NCBI RefSeq assembly: GCF_018861045.1
Contig: NZ_JAHKQJ010000005.1
Coordinates: forward strand, 124,001-188,000
Direction: 5' to 3'
Source: Octadecabacter sp. B2R22
GTDB lineage: Bacteria > Pseudomonadota > Alphaproteobacteria > Rhodobacterales > Rhodobacteraceae
Length of the DNA stretch: 64,000 nt
The translations under genes were made by a program, and so were the position numbers. Below the pieces are notes generated by a model that worked only from the letters and a program-made list of their open reading frames with translations, was not told the origin of the DNA and ran no database searches. Positions 27,025 through 36,400 of this stretch are shown here, one piece after another. Numbering within the stretch: the first letter of the stretch is position 1; each line of letters opens with the position of its first letter.

Positions 27025-27524
27025 CCCTTTAAATCTTTAAGCGCATCATATCGCTTCCGCATTTCATCATCCATCATGGCCTCAAGCACTTGCCGAAACC
27101 CTGTTACGGCTTCTGGCCCCGCCGCACGATAAGCCGCACGCATCCGGTCCCGTTGTGCATCTGACAACTGCCGCTCCAAAGCCTCCCCCGCTTCGGTTAG
27201 ATACAAATGCCGTTCTCTCTTGTCGCGCTTTCCGACTTCACTGCGGACCAAACCATCCTCAACCAATGCACGCAACACACGGTTCAGCGATTGCTTTGTA
27301 ACACCAAGAATCGCCAACAGGTTATTAACGGTGGTTCCAGGACTGCGATGAATAAAGTGAACAGCGCGGTGATGCGCACGGCCATAAGCCATGTCTGCAA
27401 GAATACGATCTGGGTCCGCTGTGAAACCGCGATAAGCAAAAAACATCGCCTCGATGCCCTTGCGCAGTTGCTCATCCGTTAGGAATAACAATGCATTGCC
27501 ACTCTCTCGTCCGCTCCCCTCCAT
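27021..27524 (-). CDS. petP: MarR-family regulator PetP
   Basis: A 167-aa winged-helix regulator of the MarR family. I chose the ATG preceded by AAGGAGG with ideal spacing; the frame also opens 9 codons earlier. The DNA-binding part is HHRAVHFIHRSPGTTVNNLLAILGVTKQSLNRVLRALVEDGLV (seen in pieces), and DKRERHLYLTEAGEAL forms the wing. It overlaps petR by ATGA. A sigma70-like promoter (27550-27578) lies just upstream, back-to-back with the ilvE promoter. The ligand or signal is unknown. Confidence 0.9.
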   Translation of the reverse strand: MEGSGRESGNALLFLTDEQLRKGIEAMFFAYRGFTADPDRILADMAYGRAHHRAVHFIHRSPGTTVNNLLAILGVTKQSLNRVLRALVEDGLVRSEVGKRDKRERHLYLTEAGEALERQLSDAQRDRMRAAYRAAGPEAVTGFRQVLEAMMDDEMRKRYDALKDLKG

Positions 27525-27549
27525 CGTACCCTCCTTCACATTCGCCGTC

Positions 27550-27578
27550 ATAATACGTCAGCTTTGTTGACATTCCAA
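27550..27578 (-). promoter_or_regulatory. Candidate sigma70-type promoter for petP-petR
   Basis: On the minus strand, TTGGAA and TATTAT are separated by exactly 17 bases, placing the start of transcription about 20 bases before the petP ATG. Its -35 hexamer abuts the -35 hexamer of the plus-strand ilvE promoter. Confidence 0.55.
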
Positions 27579-27595
27579 GCCAGCATCGGTATCGA
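27567..27595 (+). promoter_or_regulatory. Candidate sigma70-type promoter for ilvE
   Basis: TTGACA and TATCGA are separated by exactly 17 bases; the predicted transcript starts near 27602, giving a leader of about 68 bases before the ilvE ATG. That leader holds a dyad (27603-27645). Confidence 0.6.
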
Positions 27596-27602
27596 ATCGC
27601 AG

Positions 27603-27645
27603 GTTTCGCGCAACAAAATGTCCACAACGGACCTATTTGCGAAAC
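27603..27645 (+). promoter_or_regulatory. Dyad in the ilvE leader
   Basis: Outer arms GTTTCGC (27603-27609) and GCGAAAC (27639-27645) enclose inner arms GTCC/GGAC around ACAAC. In RNA it would form an interrupted hairpin at the very 5' end of the ilvE transcript; as DNA it could be an operator overlapping the start site. No T-run, so not a terminator. Confidence 0.4.
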
Positions 27646-27669
27646 AAATGCAATTTGAAGGAGGCTGAC

Positions 27670-28539
27670 ATGGCTGGCTCATATGATGATCGTGATGGAA
27701 AAATCTGGATGGACGGCAAGCTTGTCGAATGGCGTGATGCCAAGGTCCACGTCCTGACCCATGCTATGCATTATGCTTCTTCTGTCTTTGAAGGTGAGCG
27801 TTGCTACAACGGCAAAATCTTCAAATCCCGCGAGCACTCCGAACGTTTGCACTTTTCTGCAGGCGAATTGGATTTCGAGATCCCATACACCGTCGACGAG
27901 ATCGAAGCAGCGAAACAGCAGGTTCTCACCGAGAACGGCCTGACAGACGCCTACGTGCGCGCTGTTGCTTGGCGTGGCGCTGGCGAAGACATGGGTGTCG
28001 CGTCCCTGCGTAACCCTGTCCACCTCGCGATCGCAGCATGGGAATGGGGCAACTACTACGGTGACGCCAAAATGAAGGGCGCCAAAATCGACATCGCGAA
28101 ATGGAAACGCCCGTCACCGGAAACGATCCCTGTGCACGCCAAGGCCGCTGGTCTTTATATGATCTGCACAACATCCAAACACGCGGCCGAGGCCAAAGGA
28201 TGCTCTGACGCTCTGTTTATGGATTACCGCGGCTATGTTGCCGAATGCACAGGGGCCAACATCTTCTTCGTAAAAGACGGCGAAGTGCACACCCCAAAGG
28301 CGGACGTTTTCCTGAACGGCATTACACGTCAGACCGTTATCGGCATGTTGAAAGACAAAGGCGTTACAGTCCACGAACGGGTCATCATGCCTGAAGAGCT
28401 CGAAGGGTTTGAGCAGTGCTGGCTCACCGGCACTGCCGCAGAGGTCACACCTGTCGGCCAGATCGCTGATTACAACTTCGAAGTCGGTGCACTGTGCCGT
28501 GAGATATCAGAAGACTACGAAAAACTGGTCCGCGCATAA
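27670..28539 (+). CDS. ilvE: Branched-chain amino acid aminotransferase
   Basis: PLP-dependent fold-type IV transaminase (289 aa) for the last step of Leu, Ile and Val synthesis or the first step of their breakdown. I chose the ATG after GAAGGAGG, giving MAGSYDDRDGKIWMDG; an earlier frame start at 27637 lacks a ribosome site. Motifs: HAMHYASSVFEGER near the N-terminus, Lys in IPVHAKAAGLY for the Schiff base region, and FMDYRGYVAECTGANIFFV for PLP-phosphate binding. Divergent from petP. Confidence 0.94.
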   Translation: MAGSYDDRDGKIWMDGKLVEWRDAKVHVLTHAMHYASSVFEGERCYNGKIFKSREHSERLHFSAGELDFEIPYTVDEIEAAKQQVLTENGLTDAYVRAVAWRGAGEDMGVASLRNPVHLAIAAWEWGNYYGDAKMKGAKIDIAKWKRPSPETIPVHAKAAGLYMICTTSKHAAEAKGCSDALFMDYRGYVAECTGANIFFVKDGEVHTPKADVFLNGITRQTVIGMLKDKGVTVHERVIMPEELEGFEQCWLTGTAAEVTPVGQIADYNFEVGALCREISEDYEKLVRA

Positions 28540-28543
28540 GCGC

Positions 28544-28729
28544 TCAGGCTTCGCGACCTCGTTCAATCTTTAGGTATTGAGCGAGGCGTCGGCCGCTCGT
28601 TTCTCGATCGTGTTCAAGTAATTTACGGCGTGCAGCACTGCTGATGTCCTGCTTCTGGTGCTGCACCTGAACGGCAGCACGTTTGCTTGAATCTAGCGTT
28701 TGCTGATTGTCGGAAATATGTCGGGTCAT
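28544..28729 (-). CDS. Small charged hypothetical protein (61 aa)
   Basis: A 61-codon frame with AAGGAAGGACC before its ATG, on the minus strand, four bases from the ilvE stop. The product (MTRHISDNQQ... LAQYLKIERGREA) is hydrophilic and highly charged, rich in Arg, Lys, Gln and Glu, and is predicted as mostly helical; no signal or membrane segment. I do not recognise a family. The ribosome site and the lack of another gene in this space favour a real gene; a DNA- or RNA-binding role would be guesswork. Confidence 0.5.
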   Translation of the reverse strand: MTRHISDNQQTLDSSKRAAVQVQHQKQDISSAARRKLLEHDRETSGRRLAQYLKIERGREA

Positions 28730-28793
28730 GACAGGTCCTTCCTTGCTGTGTTCCGAATACTAACACGGATCGTCGCAAAAATCACGTTGGACG

Positions 28794-29723
28794 CTATTGT
28801 AGCCCCTTCGCCTTCACTTTACGGCGAGCCGTTGCATTCATCCCGAGCTGGCGCTCCCGCACCACAATGATCACTCCAGCGCAGATCACCAATGCCGCCC
28901 CGGCGAGCATGCCAGCGGTTGGAACTTCGTCAAACCAGATGTACCCGATCGCAACCGACCAAAGCATTGAGACATAAGTAAACGGAGCCAAAACGCCAGC
29001 ATCGGCCAGCCGGTAGCTGGCTGTTAACAAGATTTGACCAACACCCCCGACAAGACCCGCCCCACACAGCAAGACCAGCTCCGGTCCGGTTGGCCAAACC
29101 CAGCCAAATGGGATTGTCAGCAACGACAACACCGTCGACGTTGCTGAGAACCAAAATACAATCGCCGTAGTGCTTTCTGAATTGGCCATGCCTTTGACGA
29201 AGACCTGCGCCAGTGCCGCAAGGCACGCCGATCCAAGTGTCAATCCCACGCCGAGCGCCTCTGTCGACCCGAGCCCGACACTCAGCCGCGGCGCAACAAT
29301 AATCACAACTCCAACGAAGCCTAGAGATACAGCAGCAATGCGCACCAGCCGGAATTTTTCTCCGAGGATCAGGGCCGCCAGAACGACCATCACGATCGGC
29401 GTGACAAACCGGATCGCGGTAACCTCGGGCAATGGCAAGTACTTCAGGCCAGCAAAGCCAAGCCCCATCGCGCATGACCCTACAATACCGCGCACTGCGT
29501 GATTTCGAATCGACTGCGTCCGAATGCCCTGTGCGATACCACCATTGACCAGTAACCAGATCAAAATAATCGGCATCGCCATGATGGATCGAAAGAACAT
29601 CGTCTGCCCCGCAGGGACACCTTCCGCGGCTTTAATGAAGGCAGACATGACTGTGAACATCGTGATTGCCGACACCATCAGGAAGATCCCGCGCGGAACG
29701 TTTAATGTCGGTGTAGATGTCAT
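28794..29723 (-). CDS. EamA/DMT-family transporter
   Basis: A 309-aa inner-membrane protein with ten hydrophobic helices in two EamA repeats. The early LPLPEVTAIRFVTPIVMVVLAALILGEKFR segment (in pieces) and the late ADAGVLAPFTYVSMLWSVAIGYIWF segment are the repeat ends. It resembles the RarD/YdcZ-unlike group of Roseobacter EamA exporters whose substrates are unknown. The C-terminus is basic (ARRKVKAKG). It follows queG on the same strand at 46 bases. Confidence 0.85.
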   Translation of the reverse strand: MTSTPTLNVPRGIFLMVSAITMFTVMSAFIKAAEGVPAGQTMFFRSIMAMPIILIWLLVNGGIAQGIRTQSIRNHAVRGIVGSCAMGLGFAGLKYLPLPEVTAIRFVTPIVMVVLAALILGEKFRLVRIAAVSLGFVGVVIIVAPRLSVGLGSTEALGVGLTLGSACLAALAQVFVKGMANSESTTAIVFWFSATSTVLSLLTIPFGWVWPTGPELVLLCGAGLVGGVGQILLTASYRLADAGVLAPFTYVSMLWSVAIGYIWFDEVPTAGMLAGAALVICAGVIIVVRERQLGMNATARRKVKAKGLQ

Positions 29724-29769
29724 GAGAACTGCTTACGCCTGACAGTTGAAAAGAGCCAGCCGTCTATAC

Positions 29770-30795
29770 TTATAATCGAGCGATCGCCCAACGCGCTGCA
29801 TCCGACACCTCTGGTGCTGGGTCTTCGATCAAAGTCGCGGCAACGGTTTTCAGTGAGGCATCCCCAGAATTGCCAATCGCATAAAGCACGTTGCGAACGA
29901 ACCGATCCCGCCCGATGCGCTTGATCGGGCTACCCGAAAACTTTTCTCTAAAGGCAGTGTCATCGAGCACCGCCAGATCGCGCAAAGGTGGCGCAACCAA
30001 ATCATCACGCGCGGCATAGCGCACCTCTTGGGCCTCAACGGCAAACTTGTTCCAGGGACAGGCCGCCAAACAATCGTCACACCCGTAAATGTGATTCCCT
30101 AGTAAGGCCCGCAACTCTTCCGAAACGGGGCCTTTGTGCTCAATCGTCAGATATGAAATGCACCGTCGCGCATCGAGCTGGAAGGGAGCCGGAAAGGCAT
30201 TCGTCGGGCAAATATCGAGACACGCCGTACACGACCCGCAGTTTTCGATGCCCGCTGCATCTGGCGCTAGATCAACTGTTGTGAAAATAGCCCCCAAGAA
30301 AAACCAGCTTCCCAGTTCTCGGCTTAGCAGGTTGGTGTGCTTACCCTGCCAGCCAAGGCCAGCCGCCTGTGCCAAAGGTTTTTCCATGACGGGTGCTGTG
30401 TCCACGAACACCTTTATCTCGCAATCGGCTTGATCCACCAACCAACGTCCGACCCGTTTCAGGCGTTTCTTTACGATGTCGTGATAATCGCGGTTCTGGG
30501 CATACACAGAAATCGCCGCCCGATCTGAATGCTCCAATACATCCAGTGGGTCATGTGTTGGTGTATAGGGTTCAGCCAACATCACGACTGATTTTGCTTC
30601 CGGCCATAGCGCGGTCGGGTCGCCACGCCACGCCATGCGCTCCGCCATCCACGCCATTTGACCATGACGTTCTTGGTCTACGAATGTCTTCAGTCTTTCG
30701 GGTAATTCTGGAACGGCATCAGGGCGGCAGACGCCAAAACTGGCGAACCCTTCGCTCAGGGCCTTTTCGCGTAGCTGTTCTTTCAGCCCGTTCAA
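29770..30795 (-). CDS. queG: Epoxyqueuosine reductase
   Basis: Last step of queuosine synthesis (341 aa): a cobalamin and 4Fe-4S enzyme that reduces epoxyqueuosine in tRNA. Iron-sulfur motifs [16 protein letters not shown] and [11 protein letters not shown] supply the eight Cys of two clusters. The N-terminal half has the cobalamin-binding fold ([39 protein letters not shown], seen in parts), and the C-terminal part is a HEAT-like helical tail. It overlaps the upstream GST gene as ATGA. Probably soluble and cytoplasmic. Confidence 0.95.
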   Translation of the reverse strand: MNGLKEQLREKALSEGFASFGVCRPDAVPELPERLKTFVDQERHGQMAWMAERMAWRGDPTALWPEAKSVVMLAEPYTPTHDPLDVLEHSDRAAISVYAQNRDYHDIVKKRLKRVGRWLVDQADCEIKVFVDTAPVMEKPLAQAAGLGWQGKHTNLLSRELGSWFFLGAIFTTVDLAPDAAGIENCGSCTACLDICPTNAFPAPFQLDARRCISYLTIEHKGPVSEELRALLGNHIYGCDDCLAACPWNKFAVEAQEVRYAARDDLVAPPLRDLAVLDDTAFREKFSGSPIKRIGRDRFVRNVLYAIGNSGDASLKTVAATLIEDPAPEVSDAARWAIARL

Positions 30796-31460
30796 AAATC
30801 CAAGTCGCTATAGTGCGACGGCTGAGGGAACCCAGAAATTTGATCTGCCAGAATCGACCGGAACGCTGGCCGCGATTTGATCTTCGCATACCAATCTTTG
30901 ACGATCTCCGACCGGTTCCAATCCACGTCCGACACATAGTCTAGACAAGACAAATGCGCAGCGGCCGCAAAGTCTGCCAAAGTCATGTCATTGCCAGCCA
31001 GCCAGCGCCGCTGATCCAAAAGCCAATGCATGTAGTCCAAATGGTATTTAATCGCCCGCGATCCTGCTTTCACGTTCGCACTGTCTGGGTAACCGGTTCC
31101 CATGACTTTACGGAACACGCGCTCGCCCATGAGTTTGGTCGTGACTTCTTCGTTAAACTTATCGTCAAACCAAGCAACCAAACGACGCACTTCGTAACGG
31201 CTGTCGGCCCCTTGTGGCAATAACATCGGCGTCGGGTGAGTTTCTTCAAGATACTCACAAATGGCAGTGCTATCAGCCATCGTGCGGTTGCCCATCTTAA
31301 GAACAGGCACTTTACCGGCAGGGTTGCGGCGCAAGAAGTCGGCATCCTTCTCCCAGTAGCGCTCTTCGATCAGCTCGACCTCAATCCGCTTCTCGGCCAG
31401 TGACAAACGCACTTTGCGGGAAAACGGCGACAACGGATAATGGTAGAGACGGTTCATCAA
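30792..31460 (-). CDS. Glutathione S-transferase family protein
   Basis: A 222-aa protein with the GST two-domain layout: thioredoxin fold ([19 protein letters not shown], cis-Pro element [18 protein letters not shown]) and a helical C-terminal domain with [23 protein letters not shown]. The Ser in SPFSRK marks the catalytic position. The coupling to queG (ATGA overlap) is conserved-looking, but I cannot state a link to queuosine. Third GST-like gene in this window. Confidence 0.84.
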   Translation of the reverse strand: MMNRLYHYPLSPFSRKVRLSLAEKRIEVELIEERYWEKDADFLRRNPAGKVPVLKMGNRTMADSTAICEYLEETHPTPMLLPQGADSRYEVRRLVAWFDDKFNEEVTTKLMGERVFRKVMGTGYPDSANVKAGSRAIKYHLDYMHWLLDQRRWLAGNDMTLADFAAAAHLSCLDYVSDVDWNRSEIVKDWYAKIKSRPAFRSILADQISGFPQPSHYSDLDF

Positions 31461-31535
31461 GGGCCCCAGATACAGTGTTCCCCTTCAATGCATCAAGCAG
31501 CAGCGCGTTTCAATCCCGCGCGCCACGTCAGGGTG

Positions 31536-32294
31536 TTATTCGAAACAGTCTGCGCGGCCATCCGCCCGTATCGTTGCGGCACCATCAACGATGCTCGAGG
31601 CACGTCTACGCACCGAGGATGACGGCTCTGACGCTGATCGAGTCTTGGGGCTTGGAAGGATCGCAGCCAATCGTGCGGCCTGTACCGGCGACAAATCTGC
31701 AGCCGTCACGCCAAAATAATGCACGGCGGCGGCCTCAACCCCGAACACGCCTTCGTCAAATTCGGCCACGTTCAGATAAACCTCAAGGATGCGCTGCTTG
31801 CTCCAGATCGCTTCGACCATGGGCGTCATCAACGCCTCGAGTGACTTACGAAACCACGACCGCCCGTGCCACAAATAAACGTTCTTTACGACCTGTTGGG
31901 AAATCGTAGAACCACCGCGACTGCCGCCCTCTGCCAAAGCTGCCTGAATCGCCCCAACGTCCAAGCCCCAATGTAGGCAAAAATTAGCATCCTCAGCGGC
32001 TACAGCAGACCGTGCCATCACCGGCGCAATGTCTTCCATTGCAACCCAGGTGTGGTTCACTCCACCGACGCGGCGGCTTTCGGAGAGCATGTAGGGAGTT
32101 GTTGGGGGATTCACGATCGTTAGGGCCGCCGTCACCACCACTGCCAATGCGATCATAATGAGGATGCCTCGAAATAAATATTTGAGAATACGTCGGACAA
32201 ATAGCCGAGGCCTGTCACGAAGCCGCACGGCAGCCTTGCGCGTCGTTTTGGTTTTTCGGGTCTTTGTCGGTGTGCGGGCCATAACATCATTCAT
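31536..32294 (-). CDS. mtgA: Monofunctional peptidoglycan transglycosylase
   Basis: A 252-aa inner-membrane glycosyltransferase of family GT51 that polymerises lipid II without a transpeptidase domain. A basic N-terminus and one membrane helix at about 40-62 precede the catalytic domain: EDANFCLHWGLDV (catalytic Glu), RGGSTISQQVVKNVYLW, RSWFRKSLEA and EVYLNVAEF. The C-terminus RRRASSIVDGAATIRADGR is typical of Rhodobacterales MtgA. The first Met is uncertain (another Met four codons later); neither has a strong ribosome site. Confidence 0.93.
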   Translation of the reverse strand: MNDVMARTPTKTRKTKTTRKAAVRLRDRPRLFVRRILKYLFRGILIMIALAVVVTAALTIVNPPTTPYMLSESRRVGGVNHTWVAMEDIAPVMARSAVAAEDANFCLHWGLDVGAIQAALAEGGSRGGSTISQQVVKNVYLWHGRSWFRKSLEALMTPMVEAIWSKQRILEVYLNVAEFDEGVFGVEAAAVHYFGVTAADLSPVQAARLAAILPSPKTRSASEPSSSVRRRASSIVDGAATIRADGRADCFE

Positions 32295-32326
32295 CGCAGC
32301 CAGAGGTCTAGGGTCAAGCTATTGCG

Positions 32327-33256
32327 TTACACAACGAACAATTTGTCACTACAAAGCACCTTTGCCTCGCGACCGTGCATCACGGGACGGGCAAACGTCC
32401 AAGCCGCGTCCGTAGTGCCTATCATTTCTGGGAACAATGCAGTCACTTCGTCATGAAGGTCGGAATCCTGGAGAATATACTCACCGGGATAGAAACTTTC
32501 GGTTGGAATGCCCTCTGCCAAAACAATCTCGTGCGCATCAAACATCATGTGATGGTAGTCGATGTGACGGCGTGGCGCTCGGTGGATGGTATCTGCATTC
32601 ACCAAGTGAGCCGCTGCAACCAAGACTTCATCTTCACCAAAGTAGAGCTCAGCGCGCCATCCGGTCAAAAGAATTTTGTGCTGGGGCGACACCAGAAGTT
32701 CACGTTCGTTTCCGATCGCGCCAGCCGCAAAACGGATCGGCGCGCGCTTGTCCAACGCCGGTGTGCTGCGTGACCCGCGCCAGCGAACGGATTGCAATCC
32801 ATTGTCCAACGTCCGCACAAGGTCACCGACCTGGATATCCTGAACGGCCGTCATCCCACGTTCTGTTTCGATGAGTGTGCCCGCGGCGAAACACGGCGGG
32901 CCGAGGTCACCCACATCCAGCGGCCCCTGACCAGAGACCCAAGTGCTTGACACAAATGTCCCGTTCTCAAGGACCTGCCCGTCCGTCGGCGTGAAGACCC
33001 GCTGGCCATTCGCAAGGTAAAACGTCGTACCCACATAGGTCACATTGCCCGTTCCCGGTACGTTGATCGTCACAGTGTCACCGGGATAGGAGGAGGAAAC
33101 GTCACTCCCGTTGACACTGTCATTGTTGAACCTGTCGACGTCCCCATCATCGTTCTGGTCGATGAGATCGTAACTGACATGTGTCACAGAAGTACCGCCC
33201 GCCGGGGGATTGGCAGGATCGAACGTAAAGAACTGATCTGTGTAGGTCGTAGGCAT
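32327..33256 (-). CDS. Hint-domain protein of the Rhodobacterales type
   Basis: A 309-aa protein (from MPTTYTDQFF; the frame opens ten codons earlier). The N-terminal 110 residues are Asp/Gly/Thr-rich with DLIDQNDDGDVDRF, which resembles a calcium-binding repeat. The C-terminal part begins CFAAGTLIETERGMTAVQDIQVGDLV, the Hint (hedgehog/intein) fold with its start Cys, and continues with LVSPQHKILLTG and the FYPGEYILQDSD-like end. Such Hint proteins are abundant in marine Rhodobacterales; autoprocessing and secretion are inferred. No secretion genes are adjacent. The gene follows a region rich in inverted repeats. Confidence 0.85.
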   Translation of the reverse strand: MPTTYTDQFFTFDPANPPAGGTSVTHVSYDLIDQNDDGDVDRFNNDSVNGSDVSSSYPGDTVTINVPGTGNVTYVGTTFYLANGQRVFTPTDGQVLENGTFVSSTWVSGQGPLDVGDLGPPCFAAGTLIETERGMTAVQDIQVGDLVRTLDNGLQSVRWRGSRSTPALDKRAPIRFAAGAIGNERELLVSPQHKILLTGWRAELYFGEDEVLVAAAHLVNADTIHRAPRRHIDYHHMMFDAHEIVLAEGIPTESFYPGEYILQDSDLHDEVTALFPEMIGTTDAAWTFARPVMHGREAKVLCSDKLFVV

Positions 33257-33305
33257 AACAGCACCTGAAGATTTATGAACAATCACAAACTGACAGGGGA
33301 ATTAG

Positions 33306-33362
33306 CCCGATTTCGGGAGCAATTAAGGTTACCCTAAGGTAAATTACGGTCAAAAGTGACCG
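33306..33362. repeat. Three consecutive inverted repeats upstream of the Hint gene
   Basis: Three perfect short palindromes follow one another: CCCGA-TT-TCGGG (33306-33317), TTACC-CTAA-GGTAA (33329-33342) and CGGTCA-AAAG-TGACCG (33347-33362). They lie 50-106 bases upstream of the Hint-protein start (minus strand), in otherwise A/T-rich, non-coding sequence. Operator sites or RNA hairpins are both possible. Confidence 0.6.
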
Positions 33363-33416
33363 AAACGTAAACTGAAGGTTAACGCAGAGTTTCATATTTT
33401 TAAGGGGTTTGGCGTT

Positions 33417-33454
33417 GTTTCCGTGTCAGCAACAATTGTCGCCAACACGGAAAC
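33417..33454. repeat. 10-bp inverted repeat after gltB
   Basis: GTTTCCGTGT (33417-33426) is the exact reverse complement of ACACGGAAAC (33445-33454), with an 18-base spacer that itself contains the palindrome ACAATTGT. It lies 41 bases beyond the gltB stop. No T-run follows in the minus direction, so it is at best a factor-dependent stop or 3'-end stabiliser for the glt transcript. Confidence 0.65.
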
Positions 33455-33494
33455 AGCCAAATTCATCCGCCATCAATCATGGCGAAACCGTGCC

Positions 33495-36400
33495 CTATTC
33501 GGCGGGCACGGCCGTTTGTTCAAGGCTTAGCGGGGCAGGCAAATGGACCAGCATTTCTTTCGGACAAACCTGTACGAAGTTGCCTCGCTCAAGGTCCCAG
33601 TGTTGCAGAATATCGGCGGCCTTACGGCTTCCGGTCTGCTCTAGGTGCTGTTCAATCAAACCTTTCAACTGAGCTTCCCAGTGATCGACCGTAACGGGGC
33701 AGGTCACCAGTGTTTCCATGTTGATCAACGGATCCGACTGGCGTTCCGGATCGTACAGGTAAGCCATACCCCCTGTCATGCCAGCACCAAAGTTGGCCCC
33801 AATCGACCCAAGAATGACAGCGACGCCGCCTGTGGTGTATTCGCACCCGTTTGACCCGCAGCCCTCAATCACGACCTTCGCGCCAGAGTTTCGCACAGCA
33901 AAACGCTCACCAGCACGGCCCGCCGCGAACAGGTACCCGTCCGTTGCACCGTAAAGAACCGTGTTGCCGATAATCGTGTTGTCAGACGCAACCAATGGTG
34001 AGTTCATCGGTGGGCGCACGACAATCGTACCCCCAGACAGACCTTTGCCAACATAGTCATTAGCATCGCCGCTGACTTCCAGCTTCAATCCAGGTGCAGC
34101 GAAAGCTCCCAATGATTGACCGGCTGAGCCTTTCAGCTTCACAGTCAAATGGTCAGCCTGCAACGTGTTACGCATACCGAAATTCTTCACGATATGTGAA
34201 GACGTCCGCGTACCAATCGTGCGCAGGGTGTTCTGAACAGCATATTCCAACTGCATCTTCTCACCTTCCCCAAGGAAGCGCGCGGCATCCTTGACGATTT
34301 GCGCATCCAACGTATCCGGCACGGCATTGCGTGGCTTGTTGCGGTCGTAGACAATCTCTTTGGCGCCATCGACGGTGATCAACAGCGGGTTAAGGTCAAG
34401 ATCATCAAGGTGCGCAGACCCGCGAGAAACCTGATCCAAAAGATCAGCACGACCGATGATTTCGTCCATCGAACGCGCGCCGATCTCGGCCAGAATTTCA
34501 CGCACTTCTGTTGCATAGAACGTGATAAGGTTCACAACCTTATCTGCGTTGCCCGTGAACTTATCGCGCAAGGCTTCGTCCTGCGTGCACACGCCAACTG
34601 GGCATGTGTTGGACTGACACTGGCGAACCATAATACAGCCCATCGCGATCAGAGCGGCAGTACCGATACCGTATTCTTCGGCGCCCAACATCGCAGCCAT
34701 AACAATGTCACGACCCGTGCGCAGGCCGCCATCTGTCCGCAAGGTTACGCGACCACGCAGGTTGTTCATTGCAAGAACCTGATGCGCTTCTGTCAAGCCC
34801 ATCTCCCACGGAAGACCCGCGTATTTGATGGACGTCGCGGGGGACGCACCTGTACCGCCATTGTGACCTGAAATCAGGATCACATCGGCCTTCGCCTTGG
34901 CCACACCTGCCGCAATTGTGCCAACACCGCTGGATGCAACCAGCTTAACGGTCACTTTACAGCGCGGGTTGATCTGCTTGAGGTCGTAGATCAGCTGCGC
35001 CAAATCTTCGATCGAATAGATATCGTGGTGCGGTGGTGGTGAGATCAGAGTCACACCTTTGGTCGAGTGACGCAGACGCGCAATCAGGTCAGTGACCTTC
35101 ATACCAGGCAGCTGACCACCCTCACCGGGCTTAGCGCCCTGTGCAACTTTGATTTCAAGCTCTTCGCACTGGTTCAGATACTCAGCAGTCACACCAAAAC
35201 GGCCAGACGCAACCTGTTTGATCTTCGCAGACGGGTTGTCGCCGTTGGCCTCAGGCACGAAGTGTGCCGGATCTTCGCCACCCTCACCAGAGTCAGACTT
35301 CGCACCGATGCGGTTCATCGCCACGTTCAGGGTCTTATGTGCCTCGGGGCTAAGCGCACCAAGCGACATACCCGGAGTGACGAACCGCTTACGAATGCTC
35401 GTAATCGATTCAACCTCTTCAATCGGGATCTTTTTGCCCATCGGCTTAACAGCCAGCAGATCACGCAAATGGATCGGCGGGTTCGCCTTCATCGCGTTCG
35501 AATACTGTGTCCACAGCTCATAAGACGCGCGGTTACATGCCTGCTGCAACAGGTGCATTGTCTGCGCTTCCCATGCGTGCTTTTCGCCGCTGCGACGTGC
35601 TTTGTAAAAACCACCAATCGGCAGAACGTCAGATTCACCAAGCCAACCAGCTTTGTGAACGCCTTCGACTTTACGCTGAATGCCCGACACACCGATACCG
35701 GAAATCCGGCTGTGCATGCCTGGGAAATACTCTGCAACCATCGCGCGGGAGAGGCCCACAGCCTCGAAATTCAGGCCACCACGGTAGCTTGAGATGACGG
35801 AAATACCCATCTTTGCCATGATCTTGAGCAAGCCCTGATCAATCGCATTGCGATACCGCGACACGGCCTCGGTCAGTGTGCAATCCAGCAAACCGCGTTC
35901 AATCCGGTCATCCAAGGAATCTTCAGCGAGGTACGCGTTAACGACAGTCGCACCACAGCCAATCAAAACGGCGAAGTAATGCGGGTCGATACATTCGGCA
36001 GACCGCACGTTGAGCGATGTGAACGTGCGCAGACCTTTGCGTGTCAGCCAGCTGTGCACAGCCGACGTCGCGAGGATCATCGGCATCGGCACTTTGTTTT
36101 CGCCTTGGTGCTGGTCGGTCAAAGTCAGATGACCCGCGCCAGAACGTACGGCATCTTCTGCCTCGGCACGAATACGCGCCAGCGCATCGTTCAACCCACC
36201 TGCACTGCCATCCGCAGGGAAGGTGCAGTCGATCTCAACACATTTCGCATTGAACGCTGTTTGCAACGCATCCCACTGAGCATTGCCGACAAAGGGGCTG
36301 TCCAGAACGATGATCTCGGTCTGGCTGCTGTCTTCGTCCAGCACGTTCTTCAGGTTCCCAAACCGTGTCTTCAGGCTCATCACGCGGAATTCGCGCAAGC

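Noticed and set aside
33417-33454. Intrinsic terminator after gltB
   Set aside because: The 10-bp arms are perfect, but the spacer is long and no T-run follows on either side.
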